Source of the DNA: Heterostelium album PN500
Lineage: Eukaryota; Evosea; Eumycetozoa; Acytosteliales; Acytosteliaceae
DNA length: 64,000 nucleotides
NCBI RefSeq assembly: GCF_000004825.1
Contig: NW_008805089.1
Span: 992,001 to 1,056,000 of the forward strand
Reading direction: 5' to 3'
The notes beneath the pieces were generated by a model. It saw only the letters and a program-made list of their open reading frames with translations, was not told where the DNA came from and ran no database searches. The position numbers were made by a program, and so were the translations under genes. Positions 44,997-56,741 of the stretch are shown piece by piece (within the stretch, counting starts at the first letter, position 1; every line of letters starts with the position of its first letter).

Positions 44997-47900
44997 ATGG
45001 AGTTAGAGTCTACAACTAATGAAAGTTCAAGCGATTCATTTAAACTTGGAAAATGTATAAGCTTACTATTAAACTCTAATAATTTAGAATTATCACGTAT
45101 GTTTGAATAATGTTATTGTAGAATAATATAGATTTGATTAGACTAATCATATTGAATATATATAGCTGAACAAGTAAAGTCATTGAATTCAATCAATAGT
45201 GCAATCAGAGAAGAACAACAACAGATTAAAAATGTAAATACTAGAAAACAAGATGAACCAATCATTCCATATGTAGCAAATGTACTATTATCGATAATGG
45301 ATTCATTGTGTATATCATTCATGGATGTTCATCGCCAGCTCTTCAAGCAATTCGATATTAAACTATTGATATTGCAGCAATTGGCTGCATCATTAACAAG
45401 AGATAATAATACATCAATATCTCACAATACTAGTAGCAATAATAATAATAATAATAATAATCAATAATAATAATAATAATAATAGTATTAACAATCTTCA
45501 ATATTCAATATCTGCACCATTCAATTACTTCAATGTAGTTAGATTATATCACTATCTATTCAATCATAATCAATCAGTTTTAATAAACTTTTTAAAACAA
45601 TTGGTTATTGATATCATATCATTAACAAATCAACAACATCAACAACCAAATAATAGTAATAATAGTGAAGAGTTAACAACAAAGAAAAAACAATTATTGA
45701 ATCAATTGATAATGTATATTCATTTAATATCAACATTGAAATCAATATCGATAGACGATGAATCAAATCAACTTGATTTGTTTGAATTACTAGAATCATT
45801 ATTATCTTTAATGGATACACAGACATCAGAACAACAACAACAACCAACAAGATTAGCAGTTGAAGCATCCGATTTAAATATAACATTTTTAATAATGATT
45901 GTGCAACAATTGAATAAGAATCAACACCCAACACAAACAATATCATTGGTTATCAATAGAATGATAGATATTATCAATAGACATTTGAATACGTTGTCTA
46001 GATGGCATCAAGCTAAACCAATGTTCAGTTTTTCAATTGGATTAATACTTTCATTCAACAAACAATTGGTGATAAATGATCAGGCGAGTGTCGAGCGATT
46101 CATCCATTGGTATCAAAGAGTATTACCTTTGCTTTATTATCAAATGACGAATTCAGTATCACTAAAAGAGAGTATACTAAAACAAAATATCGATACACTT
46201 TTGAAGATATCAATTGAAAGTGATGAATCATCTCAAATGGATATGAACGATGACCAGACACATGGACAACACCAACAACAACAATATACAACCATCGATT
46301 TAGATATAATTGATCGTTGTTGTATATCGATATTTATTGTGATTGGAAGTGTAAATGAAACAAGACAAAATCAAATGGTACATTCAAACATGAATGAATT
46401 GACTGATATATCTTCATTTTTAGTAAGTTATAAATACATCATTAAATTATATATTATAATATTAATAGTAATCATTTTTTTATTAAGATTCAATTTCCAG
46501 AAAGTAATATACAGTTTTATTGTACTAAACTATTAGAGTTGGTATTCTCTTTGAAATTGTCAATCAACGTTGACAATACTTCGAATGGAAATGATTTAAT
46601 ATCAACTATCTTATTGACATTGGAGAGCCAACAAGATGAAGGAGAACAGGTCGATATTTCATTGCCCAAACCAATCATTCATTTCATAGCGATGACTGTT
46701 ATCAAACATCAAGATAAACTATTACCTGTTATACTCGATAAAATGGAATTATTATTAATCAATAATCAGCGGCAGCAACAACAACAACAACTATTCAATA
46801 ATTATATTCAACTATTTTATGAAATAATAGAGATTAACAAGTCGATATTACAAGTCAATAACACTAGTATTACTTTTATAGTAAGATTAACTAAAATAAT
46901 ATTGAATAATCAACGATCAAATTCAATCGACTTGTTTAAATATATAGATAATAGTATTTCATTACCAATCACAATTGATTATATAAGTAAAGATATAGAG
47001 AATAATACAACAACTACCTTTTATAATGATACATTACTAGCAATATTACAATCAAATCATAGTAATATTTCCTTCAATATATTATTGGATATTTTATTGT
47101 AATATCAAACCATTTAATTAATGTTTATTAATGGAAATCATAACTAACAATTGATTATTTTTTAATTAATTTAGAAATACAAAGATTTTAACGAGTGACA
47201 TTATGGATTATAATGGACAATTCCAATCTATCACACCAGATAGTTTATTGACATTTGACAATTCTAATGAAAATAATATAAATACAACAACTGTAGATAA
47301 TAATAATAATAATAATAATAATAGTAATATAGGTATAAATACAAAAGTAATAGATAGAATCATTAATATAATACCAGATAAATTAAATAGCAGTCTATCT
47401 GAAGTTGGTTATTGGAGAGAATTGGTCAATAGTTTATTGGTTAAATGGTGGTCATTTCCGAAGGATTTAGTGATTTCAAAACTATATCAAAAGCTACTGC
47501 TTCATATTCCAACTTTTATAATAGTAGATATAGTATTAGTAAACATTGGTGATAAGTTACAAGTTCAACTAGTAGATTTAAATAATAGAACAGAATATGA
47601 AGATGATTTAGTATTTCAACTTTTATCTCCATTATTAGTATTGAAAATGACATTGAAAGAGTTAAACAATAGAAATAACAACGGCACAGATAAAGATAGT
47701 AGATTGGTAATAATGGATCAATTATATCAAATGTGTTTGGTGAGAGTAATGAGTAATAATCCATCGATGATTATTGAAACCAAGAGAGTTGCATCAGAAT
47801 CGATCAGTTATATTCCATGTAAACACTGGTTCAGCTCTGTAGTAGCTATCTTGGGTAGATTAGTACAAACCAACGATATTAAAAGTGATCTATTGTTCTC

Positions 47901-48738
47901 CAAACAACTGTTGTTCTCCCTATGCAATGGATTCCTCGTACAGCCGAATGATATGCTCTTTGTTGCCACATCGACCAAACTTCTCCAACCTTTGATGAAG
48001 ATCATCTGGTGTATCATTAGTTCAACGTTGGCCACAGATATTGAAATGAAAAAGTTACAGATGGGTGCAGCCGATTGTCTAGCTTTCATTATCAAAGCAA
48101 CTTTAGAAAATCAACAAACATCACAAATTATTAGTGTGGAGTCAATTCGATCTCACAAGTTACAGCTAAATCAACTAACGGATATAAGTAATAATCAAAT
48201 AATAATCATAACACTACTTAAGCATCTTTATAGCGATGATTCCACTACTATAAAGCTACAACTACTCCACTCACTTATGACACTATCAAAAATCATAGAA
48301 AACAAAACAACTATCCATCATTTTAAACAAATCATATTCACACCCTTAATCAGATTATACTTTATACAATCGCAATCACAATCACAACAGCACAATATTC
48401 AAATAGCAATTATTCAAATCCTCTATAGTATTGTTGTAAAGTTGGATAGCATAAGTGATTTGGTTCCTCATACCGATGACTTGTATGATCTAATGTTAGA
48501 ATCTATTAAACAACAAAATTATAATGACAAGTTATGTTTGGCTGGTTTAAGATTGTTAGGTGCTATCATTAAATGTGCTCCTGAACTTATATTCACAATA
48601 CAAGACCGTTTAACAGAAATTGTTTTACTCCTTAGTAATACAGCCAATGTAAATCAACCTCAACCGCAACAACAACAACAACAAGAATCATCAAGTATGT
48701 TAGCAAAGCAACTATTAAATCTTTTAAAAAACAAATAA
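44997..48738 (+). CDS. Large alpha-helical protein, unrecognised (about 1,176 aa)
   Basis: Exons 44997-45096, 45166-46422, 46488-47098 and 47175-48738. The product is almost wholly helical with Leu/Ile-rich amphipathic units of 35-45 residues, as in HEAT/ARM-like solenoids, and carries Asn and Gln runs. The last third is the best conserved-looking (YIPCKHWFSSVVAILGRLVQ, GAADCLAFIIKA, LCLAGLRLLGAIIKCAPELI). I cannot assign a family. In the AAT microsatellite near 45440-45480 the frame changes: both sides code poly-Asn, but a single C at 45462 (or a loss of two bases) puts them in different frames. A length error in the repeat is likely, though a real break is possible. Confidence 0.65.
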
Positions 48739-48920
48739 AGTTTACGATATTGCTTAAAAAATCTGTTACGATCTAATTTTTATTTACATTATTCTTTTTT
48801 TTTATAATTTCAAAACTAATTGTATGTCTATAAACAAATTCTTATGAGTATATTATCTATTCTCTTGTGATGATGCTTGGTTTGTTGGTTTGTTTGTTTG
48901 TTTGTTTGTACTATTATAGA

Positions 48921-50636
48921 TTATGGATTACTTAAATTTAATATTGATCTAGGGTAGAGATTCAATTCCAATAATGTTTTTGATACATCTGATAGAATTT
49001 CTTTGGGAAAAGTGGTTACCAATTGATAGTTTTCTTGAAGTTGACGAGAGTCACCCTCGTCATGAACATACACCTCTATCCATTCACGTACAGCCTGTAG
49101 TGTCGCATTGACAAAGAATTTTCTTGTAATACGCTTACCATCTGGTGGTAGACATACACTGATCTCGCAAATTTCACGCTCACGACCTTTGATTTGATCG
49201 GCAGGCAGAGTCGATGGGTCCACTGCCAAGTTATTTCTCTTTGTATTTAGGAGTGCCTCTGCAGTTGCCTCCATTGATAGTTTCATTGCGATAGCCAACT
49301 CTTCATCCTCTTGTTTCTGTTGGTCCTTGCGTAGAGAATCATTGAATTCTTTCTCTTGTTCTTGTCTAATACGTCTGGATTCATCTATTTGTCGATTTTG
49401 TTCTCTTCTATTCTGTTCGTTTTGAATACGCATCTGTTCTGTCTGAGAAAGATAACCTCTAAGTTCAGGATCGTTGTAGAGTTGCTCTTCCTCTTCTTCA
49501 TGACTCGAAGTTAATTCGTTGCGAGTAGTGTCTTCCTCCTCAAAGTATTCATTTAGATCTTGTCGGACTTTAACTCGCTTCTTGACTGAAGAAGGTGGTT
49601 TGGGTGAAGATGAGGAACTTGAAGAAGAAGAAGAAGAAGAAGGTGAGGCAGCATTCCTTCTGATTGGTTTTGGTGGTTTACTTGTTGAAACTGATCTATT
49701 GGTTTGACCACTGAAATGTTGTCTATTAGGTGATGATGATGATGAATGAGAATGATGAGAGTGATGTTGTTGTTGTTGTTGTTGTTGCTGTAGTAGTTGC
49801 TGTTGCTGTTGCTGTTGTTGCTGTCTACGCAAAGCTGATGAATATGAAGGTGATGGTGATGGTGATGATGATGATGTTTGTGTTGGTGGTCTATTACTAG
49901 GTTGATGATTCTGTTGTCTCATTGATTCGTTGATGGCTCTTTGTAACTCTAGATCTTCCTCGTCATCATAATATCCTGTGGCATTGGAACTGCTTGCAGT
50001 GGTATTGGAGCTACTATTACTACCAGTACTATTGTTAAGTTCTCTTGATAATCTAATTGCTTCCATGAGTTGTTGTTCCTCATATCTCTGTAGATCTTCC
50101 ATTGAAATATCTTCATCTATATCATTAATTGTTTCTTCCTCCCCCTCTTCTTCTTCTTCCTCTGGTTGTTGGTTAATTCTCTTTGCTTCTTCATCATCAT
50201 CGTCGTCGTACTCTGCAGGATTATACTGACGTCTCTGACCGCTACGACTGACCAACTGTTGAGTCGGTGAATTGAAATTTGAGAACGCAGGATGACTCCA
50301 ATCACTGGCGAAACCACCGACACCTTGACCATTGTCAAGGAACGATCCTTGTCTTTGATAGGTTCCAGAGACGGTGGTTGGAGAGTTTGTTGGATTCTGA
50401 ACGACTGACGGTGTCATCGGAGTGGTTCCAGTGCTATAACTGTAGCTACTGGTGAATGTCTGTGAGGTACCGTCATTCGATACTCTTCTAGTGACTTGTT
50501 GGTAGCCATTCGGTGTTCTAGTTCTGATTGTCTCTACTTGTACATCACCTCGATTCACTCGATTCGAGGTGGTTCTAGGATTTGGTGATGATTGTTGACC
50601 ATGACTATAGTTTTGACCTTGATTTCTAGAACTCAT
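48921..50636 (-). CDS. UIM- and UBX-domain protein
   Basis: One exon, 571 residues. Three ubiquitin-interacting motifs are seen: LMEAIRLSREL (about 190), LELQRAINESMRQ (about 230) and ELAIAMKLSMEA (about 445). The C-terminal 85 residues are a UBX domain (EISVCLPPDGKRITRKFF, then AVREWIEVYV). Between them are acidic runs, poly-Gln (about 270-290), poly-Ser and a charged coiled coil. UBX plus UIM means that it can bind p97/CDC48 and ubiquitin chains, so it is probably an adaptor that brings ubiquitylated clients to CDC48. It does not match one named human UBX protein. The first ATG is used. Confidence 0.86.
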   Translation of the reverse strand: MSSRNQGQNYSHGQQSSPNPRTTSNRVNRGDVQVETIRTRTPNGYQQVTRRVSNDGTSQTFTSSYSYSTGTTPMTPSVVQNPTNSPTTVSGTYQRQGSFLDNGQGVGGFASDWSHPAFSNFNSPTQQLVSRSGQRRQYNPAEYDDDDDEEAKRINQQPEEEEEEGEEETINDIDEDISMEDLQRYEEQQLMEAIRLSRELNNSTGSNSSSNTTASSSNATGYYDDEEDLELQRAINESMRQQNHQPSNRPPTQTSSSSPSPSPSYSSALRRQQQQQQQQQLLQQQQQQQQHHSHHSHSSSSSPNRQHFSGQTNRSVSTSKPPKPIRRNAASPSSSSSSSSSSSSPKPPSSVKKRVKVRQDLNEYFEEEDTTRNELTSSHEEEEEQLYNDPELRGYLSQTEQMRIQNEQNRREQNRQIDESRRIRQEQEKEFNDSLRKDQQKQEDEELAIAMKLSMEATAEALLNTKRNNLAVDPSTLPADQIKGREREICEISVCLPPDGKRITRKFFVNATLQAVREWIEVYVHDEGDSRQLQENYQLVTTFPKEILSDVSKTLLELNLYPRSILNLSNP

Positions 50637-51203
50637 ATTATTTATATATATTTCTCTTTTTAATCTGATATTATATATAAATTATCTAACTATTTTGAAA
50701 ATAAAAAAAATATAAACTACAAACTTTAAAAACTAAAAACTAAGAATTTAAGAAATTAAATTAAAAAAATAATAAAAAGAATTAATTTTGAAAAAAATAA
50801 AAACAAGTTGTCAATTAATATTTATTTGTTTAAAAGAAATTTTTTAATAGATAGAATGAGAGGAATAATGAACAATTAAATCAATCATATGTTTTAATAA
50901 AATGATTATATTATTTATTTTTAAAAAGTAATTGTGTTAATTTTTTTTTTTTATTGTGTTGTTTCACCAGTTGGTGGTACTATTCAAATTAAGATAAGAA
51001 AATATATGATTGATTATACAATTGATCAACTTTTCAAAAAATATTAAACACATTTTATTTGATTAGATTATTCAAGTTTTCAAATAAAAATAATTCAAAA
51101 AAGATAAAACAAAATTAAAATTGATTGAAAGTTTCTATACAAAAAAAATTGAAACAAATCAAAAAAAGTCAATGGAAATTAAAATACATTATTTATTTAT
51201 AGT
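50637..51203. other. Intergenic, AT-rich
   Basis: Very A/T-rich spacer containing the promoter of the UIM-UBX gene and the 3' flank of the GST gene. At 50955-50985 a short stretch (GTGTTGTTTCACCAGTTGGTGG) is less AT-rich but too short to call. Confidence 0.4.
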
Positions 51204-51806
51204 TTAACGAGTAGTAACTTTACGTGTCTTCAAGTACTTGGAAATGGTTGGTACTTCAGACATTTGACGGTGGAATTCAAGACATGCTGGACTACCTTCA
51301 AACATTTTTTGTTCGCCGATTGAAAAGAGATAGTCAATGGTACCAAAGAGTCCTAGATCAGCCCAGGTCATGGTTTTTCCGTAGATATGTGATCCACCAT
51401 TGGCAATGAGAGCCTTTTCCCAGGAGGAGACAAGACGTGGAACGGTTTCATTGTAGAATTTAGCAAGAGCTTCAGCACCACCATTCTTGGCAAAGAAGAA
51501 TCCAATGAAAAGATCATGAGTCGACATGATATAACTCATGATCATGGCTTCATCGAGTGGAGTACTACCATACAATCCATATTTCTTGGCAAGGTACATT
51601 TCGATGGCTACCGATTGTGACAACTCTACTTCACCGTCAGAGTAATGTGGTACTTGACCAAACATGGTTTTGGCACGAACTTCAGCTGGATAGGCAGCGA
51701 ATTCAAATCTGTTGTCAACGAATTCGACATCGGCATAAGCAAGTAAGAGACGAGTACCTTCTCCTCTACCCTTGATATCAAAGTAATGTAATGTTGGTAA
51801 CGACAT
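51204..51806 (-). CDS. Glutathione S-transferase (sigma/alpha-like)
   Basis: One exon, 200 residues. The N-terminal thioredoxin fold has the catalytic tyrosine in LHYFDIKGRGEGTR, the cis-proline in GQVPHY and the glutathione-binding ELSQSVAIEMYLAKKYGL. The all-helical C-terminal domain follows, with the conserved MTWADLGLFGTIDYL capping box. These are features of sigma-class enzymes of dictyostelids. The expected reaction is conjugation of glutathione to electrophiles in the cytosol. High GC and biased codons suggest good expression. The length is normal for the family. Confidence 0.93.
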   Translation of the reverse strand: MSLPTLHYFDIKGRGEGTRLLLAYADVEFVDNRFEFAAYPAEVRAKTMFGQVPHYSDGEVELSQSVAIEMYLAKKYGLYGSTPLDEAMIMSYIMSTHDLFIGFFFAKNGGAEALAKFYNETVPRLVSSWEKALIANGGSHIYGKTMTWADLGLFGTIDYLFSIGEQKMFEGSPACLEFHRQMSEVPTISKYLKTRKVTTR

Positions 51807-52355
51807 ATTAATTATTTATAAAGAATTATAATGGTATGGTGTAAAAAAAATTAAATATTTATAGATAGTTGCTTAAACTAAAATGTTTGTTTATTTGATG
51901 ACTTTTCATATAGTAGCGATTCGGTTGGTATTTATAAACAGAATTTCATGCAATCATTTCCAGGAATTTGACGAAAAATGTTAAGCTTTTTTTTTTAAAT
52001 CATTTATTTATTTTAAAAGCAAATGTAACCTTCCAACCACAAATTGAAGAGGAGGGGTATGAAGATTCAAAAGTCAACTTATTTTTAGATTGTCAATTTA
52101 GGAGAAAAAATGTTTGGAAAATTGGGCGCGAATTTGAATTTTTTGACCACTTGAACGATGCAAGGTTCCATTTGACTTTCAACCCACAACATTACCAGGG
52201 AAATAATCAAAATCATTAAATATCAACTGTTAAAACAACTATCAAAAGAAATAGTAGTAAATATTGATTTAAATTTGAATACACTGCAGCTGATCACTTT
52301 TATTAATTAGTTTACAAAAAACAAAAGTGAAAATTGATTGCCTTGACTTATAAAC
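51807..52355. other. Intergenic; short open stretch not called
   Basis: 52020-52219 is open on the plus strand (QIEEEGYEDSKVNLFLDCQF and on) but has no ATG in frame before it, only an acceptor-like AAAAG. It has moderate GC. Whether it is a lost exon or chance is unclear. The rest is AT-rich. Confidence 0.35.
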
Positions 52356-55300
52356 TTAATTATTTTCCAATGTTAACTCTTGAGCTTTCTTTCTGAGCTC
52401 TGCAGATTGTCTTTCTAATAATGCTTTGGCGGCATTGATGATCTTCATTGTTACTTTCTCCATGTTGTACAGTGACTTTACGTGTTGCATGATGGTGTGT
52501 GGCTCAGCAGCGGCGATCGACTTGACCGTTGTGAAACCGGCGTTGAACAGTGCTCTCGCTCTAGCCTGACCGACACCTTTGATCTCAACGAGCGGCAGGA
52601 TATCCTGTTTGACACCGCTGTCCAACCTGTGAATATAACTGTTGATCAATGTCTCGAGTGCCCACCACTGTAGTTTCTTACAGAAACTAACAACCATCCA
52701 AGCGAAACTACCGGAACTTTGCATCAGATTCTGTAGGGTTCCTCTGCCAAGCTTGTAACGCGCCGATACAACCGACAATGGATTCTCTTGAATCAGATCA
52801 CAGAGTGCCATCGCTACATAGAACCTACAATGTAAATTGGCGAGAGAGGTTTCTGTTTGTTGATCGAGCTCAGAGTCACCGTTGGCCTTATTATCTATAT
52901 AGTCTCCACTGATTCCAATTATTTTGGCAATTGCATATTTCTCCTTTTTCGAATCTTGTATTGACTGGTATATTCTCTTGAACATTACCCAATGCTCTGC
53001 TTTCATAAAAGGTAATCCAAACATTGGTGTTGTTATAAAACTGTTTTTTAAATCATATTTTGTTTAGTTAGTTAATCAATCATGTATATATATTAATAAC
53101 AATTTATGTTGTAATATTATATTTACCATAATTGTAATTCATCAATTAATATAATTCCTTTAGCTTGATTGGCTAATAAATCTTTCATTACAACTCTAGC
53201 TTGATCGGTTGATAGCGATGACTTAAATGTAGCAGCACCTAAACCTGTTGGTTCTATAAGTAGATTGAATGAATAATTTAGATATTGTTACTAAATAACA
53301 AAGATTTTCTAGCTTGTTAACAAACATACCCCAAATAACATCTTCAATTGGTGTGTCAAGAGGAGGCATTGGTTTCTCCTCATATCCGAAATGATCTATT
53401 CCATCAGTCTTTGGTTTTTGTTTCTGGATGAACCCACTCTTTTCCAATTCATTCAATGTATTGGTCAACTCCAATGTAAGGTACTCGAGCGCAGTTAATT
53501 TCTTATGTGCCTGAGGTACGATTATGTTACAACAATAAAATGTGCATGAAAAGAATTCTAATATTATTTTAATCTATAAGAAAGTATGATTAGTTAGTTA
53601 GTTATTGCTATTATCAGTAATTGTAAAGTTACACACTTACATTATTTGCAATACCTGAAGATATACATTCTAATACAATCTTTTGAAATTGCCTTGGATT
53701 ATCGTTGAGACCAGAGACAACAGGTTCCAAGTCAGAGGTTATAATACTCTTTGCTTTATCAAACTCTCTCTTGTCGGTGCAATAGAGATAGCTTTCACCG
53801 GAAGTATCAATACCGGCACGACCTGCACGACCTGCCATCTGTTTGTAGAGTCTCGTCGAGATGAAGTTATAACCCATCTTTGGTGTTCTAATGATAACTC
53901 TTTTCGCCGGCAAGTTTACACCGGCACTCAGAGTGGATGTCGCACAGAGCACATTGAGAGTTCTCTCTTTGAAACCCTGTTCGATAATCTCTCTCTCATC
54001 GTTGGTCAACGTTGAATTGTGGAATGCAACGCCACTGGGCACCGTCGCCTTGAGATTATCGTCGGCATTCGGGAATGTCGCTGCACCCAAGTTACGCAGC
54101 AGTATATCCTTCTCGTCCTTCTTGACCTGTCGTTCCTCTGGCAGCGCAGTGGCAATCTTCTTGGCAATCGACACGGTCAACTCAATGGTATGACAAAACA
54201 CCAACACTGAATGACCCTCCGATGTCACCTCCTTCACCAAATGCACAAGATTATCGCCTTTCTCCAGCTGTCTCGACTCTTCCAGTCTGGCGGGTGCACC
54301 ATCGGGTTTCGCGTAGATCTTTTCCTCGAACCGCACAAACTCCTCCAGCTTGACAGGCCGGAACTGCTTCTCGTAGACACCACCGCGGAACCACCGTTGC
54401 ATCATCGCCAGGTTCGGAATGGTCGCAGACATACCGACCACTTGCACACTGCCCTTGGTGACAAACAATATCTTTGAGATGAGCATCTCCAGCAGCACAC
54501 CACGCTCGCCATCGCCAATCATATGCAACTCATCGATGACAACAGTACCAATCTCTGACATTCGCTTGTCCTCAATCATCTGATTAACAATGATATTCGC
54601 TTTCTCTATGGTACATACAACAATTCCGTTTCCAGGTGGCACCGGTATCACACCCTGTATTCCATAGTAAGCATCGACCGAGAATTTCAATTGCTGTCCA
54701 AACTCCACCAACGATTCCGCCTTCTCAGTGACAATACTAACGAATGGGAATATAAACAAACACTTTTTCTTTTGAAGATGTGCACTTCTAAGTAATATAA
54801 TCTCTGCAACCAATGTCTAAAGTGAGAAATAGAAAAAAAGAATGAAAGAAAGATAGTTAGCAAATTGAGAATAACTAAAGTATGAATAGATAGTTAATTA
54901 CTTACTTTACCACCAGATGTTGGTAAAGAATATATTAAGTTACTGCCATCGAGTAGATTACCATCAGTTAAACACTCTTTCTGCCAATCATATAAAGTTT
55001 TTATACCTCTTCTAATGTAGATGTTTGACACCATCTCTGGTAAATCAAAGAGTTGTTTACAACAATCTTCTATCCTCTGAGAGACTGTAGTTGGATCAAC
55101 CTTTTTCCTTACGAATTTCCTGGTGTTAGATTGTTTAGCATTATTGTTGTTGTTGTTATCATTATTAAATGGAACCAATAGTAATTGACTATGATGAGGA
55201 TCTTGTGATTGATCATCTAAATTAAACTTAAATTCATCTTCAATCTGTTGTCGATTCTGAGAGGTATTTTGATCATAGAAACTACTAAATTGACTTGATT

Positions 55301-56507
55301 GCAATTCATCACAGAATTCTGAAGCTGTTTCATCCTCTGCAAATTCAAATTCAAACTGAGATGCAGATGACCCACTATTACTACTAGTCTTACTACCATT
55401 GCTATTACTATTACTACTTCCACTTGTATGACCAGCACTACTATTGCTACCACTATCACTTCCACTACTGCTACTACTACTACTGCTGTTGCTACTATTA
55501 CTACCAATACTGTTACTAATAGTATTGGCATTTAAAGCTCTGTTATTTATTACATTGTTTTGAAACTGAGGTGCTGATTTTATAATTGATTGTTGATTTT
55601 GAACATTCTCTTTGTTTTTATATTTATTATGATTGTTGTGTGTTGTTTGATTTACATTAGATTTTGATTTTGAAATATTTGTATCATTAGGATTAATAAA
55701 TCCATTGTTATTCTTGTTTTGAATGTTGTTTGAAATAGAGTTTAAAGATGTTGTTTGTATTTTATTTTGTTGTTGTATCTGTTGTTGTTGCTGTTGTTGG
55801 ATCTGTGGTTGTTGTTGTTGTTGTGGTTGTTGCTGCTTACTTCCTGTGAATTTACCTAAAACCTTTTGACCAGTGGTATTAAATGATGGGAAACCATTGT
55901 TTGTTGGTGAAACTATAGGACTAGTTGTTGTAGGTTGTAATTGTTGTTTTTGTATATGACCATTGTTTGTTGTAGAGTTTGTCGATGTTGTAGTTGTTGT
56001 TGTTGCTGCTGTTGATGATGGTGATGTTGTTGGGTTTGTCGAAATTTTTGAAATTGGTTTTGAAATAATTGGAGGTGATTGAAAAGAATTTACATTGTTA
56101 TTTACAGGATAGGCCGATGAATTCGTTGCTGGCAATAGAGTTGTCAAAGTAGAAGTGGAAATCGTATTCACAGTTGGATTCGATAATATTTTAGTTTGAT
56201 ACACTACTCCATTCGGAAATCTATGATTGTTGTTATTTAATGCATTATTATTTTGATTGCTATTGAAATTTGAATAATTGAAATTATTATTATTATTTAA
56301 ACTATTTATATTATTTGAATAGTTATGTGAAGATATAATCGATTTATTTTGAAATGAGGTTGTTGAAGAGATAGGTGATTTAGTAGTTACACCCGATTTG
56401 ATTGATTTATTACTGGTGAATTGATTGAAACCATTATTATTATTATTATTAGCATTATTACTATAGAGATTGTTATTATGTAAATTATCGATTGGTCTCT
56501 TATTCAT
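52356..56507 (-). CDS. HELQ/Hel308-type superfamily 2 helicase with Asn-rich N-terminus
   Basis: Five exons: 54906-56507, 53641-54816, 53330-53573, 53127-53253, 52356-53040; 1,277 residues. The first 480 residues are Asn/Gln/Ser runs. The helicase begins at about 490; Walker A PTSGGKT is split by the first intron. Then come VVIDELHMIGDGERG (motif II), VGMSATIPN, VLVFCHTIELT, LCATSTLSAGVNLPAKRVII and QMAGRAGRAG (motif VI). A winged-helix/ratchet region follows, and a helix-hairpin-helix (IKGVGQARARALFNAGF) near 1,215. No polymerase domain exists, so HELQ rather than full Pol theta is favoured. HELQ is a 3'-5' helicase in replication-fork and double-strand break repair. Confidence 0.86.
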
Positions 56508-56741
56508 TATAATAATATCTAACCGTTAGCAATAAATCGTTACAAGTGATGTTTAACCATCATCATATTTTCTACCGACAGGTATTTTGATTGCCATAAA
56601 AAAATTAATTTTTAAAAAAAGGAAATTTGCAAATTAAAATTTTTCCAAGAAATTAATAATATAATATTGATATTTATAATTAATATAAGTAAATATATAT
56701 ATATATCTCTGTCAATTTTTATTTATATCTTATAATTTTAA

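Noticed and set aside
52020-52219. Open stretch on the plus strand with moderate GC
   Set aside because: No ATG in frame, no recognisable domain, no partner exon found; left as intergenic.
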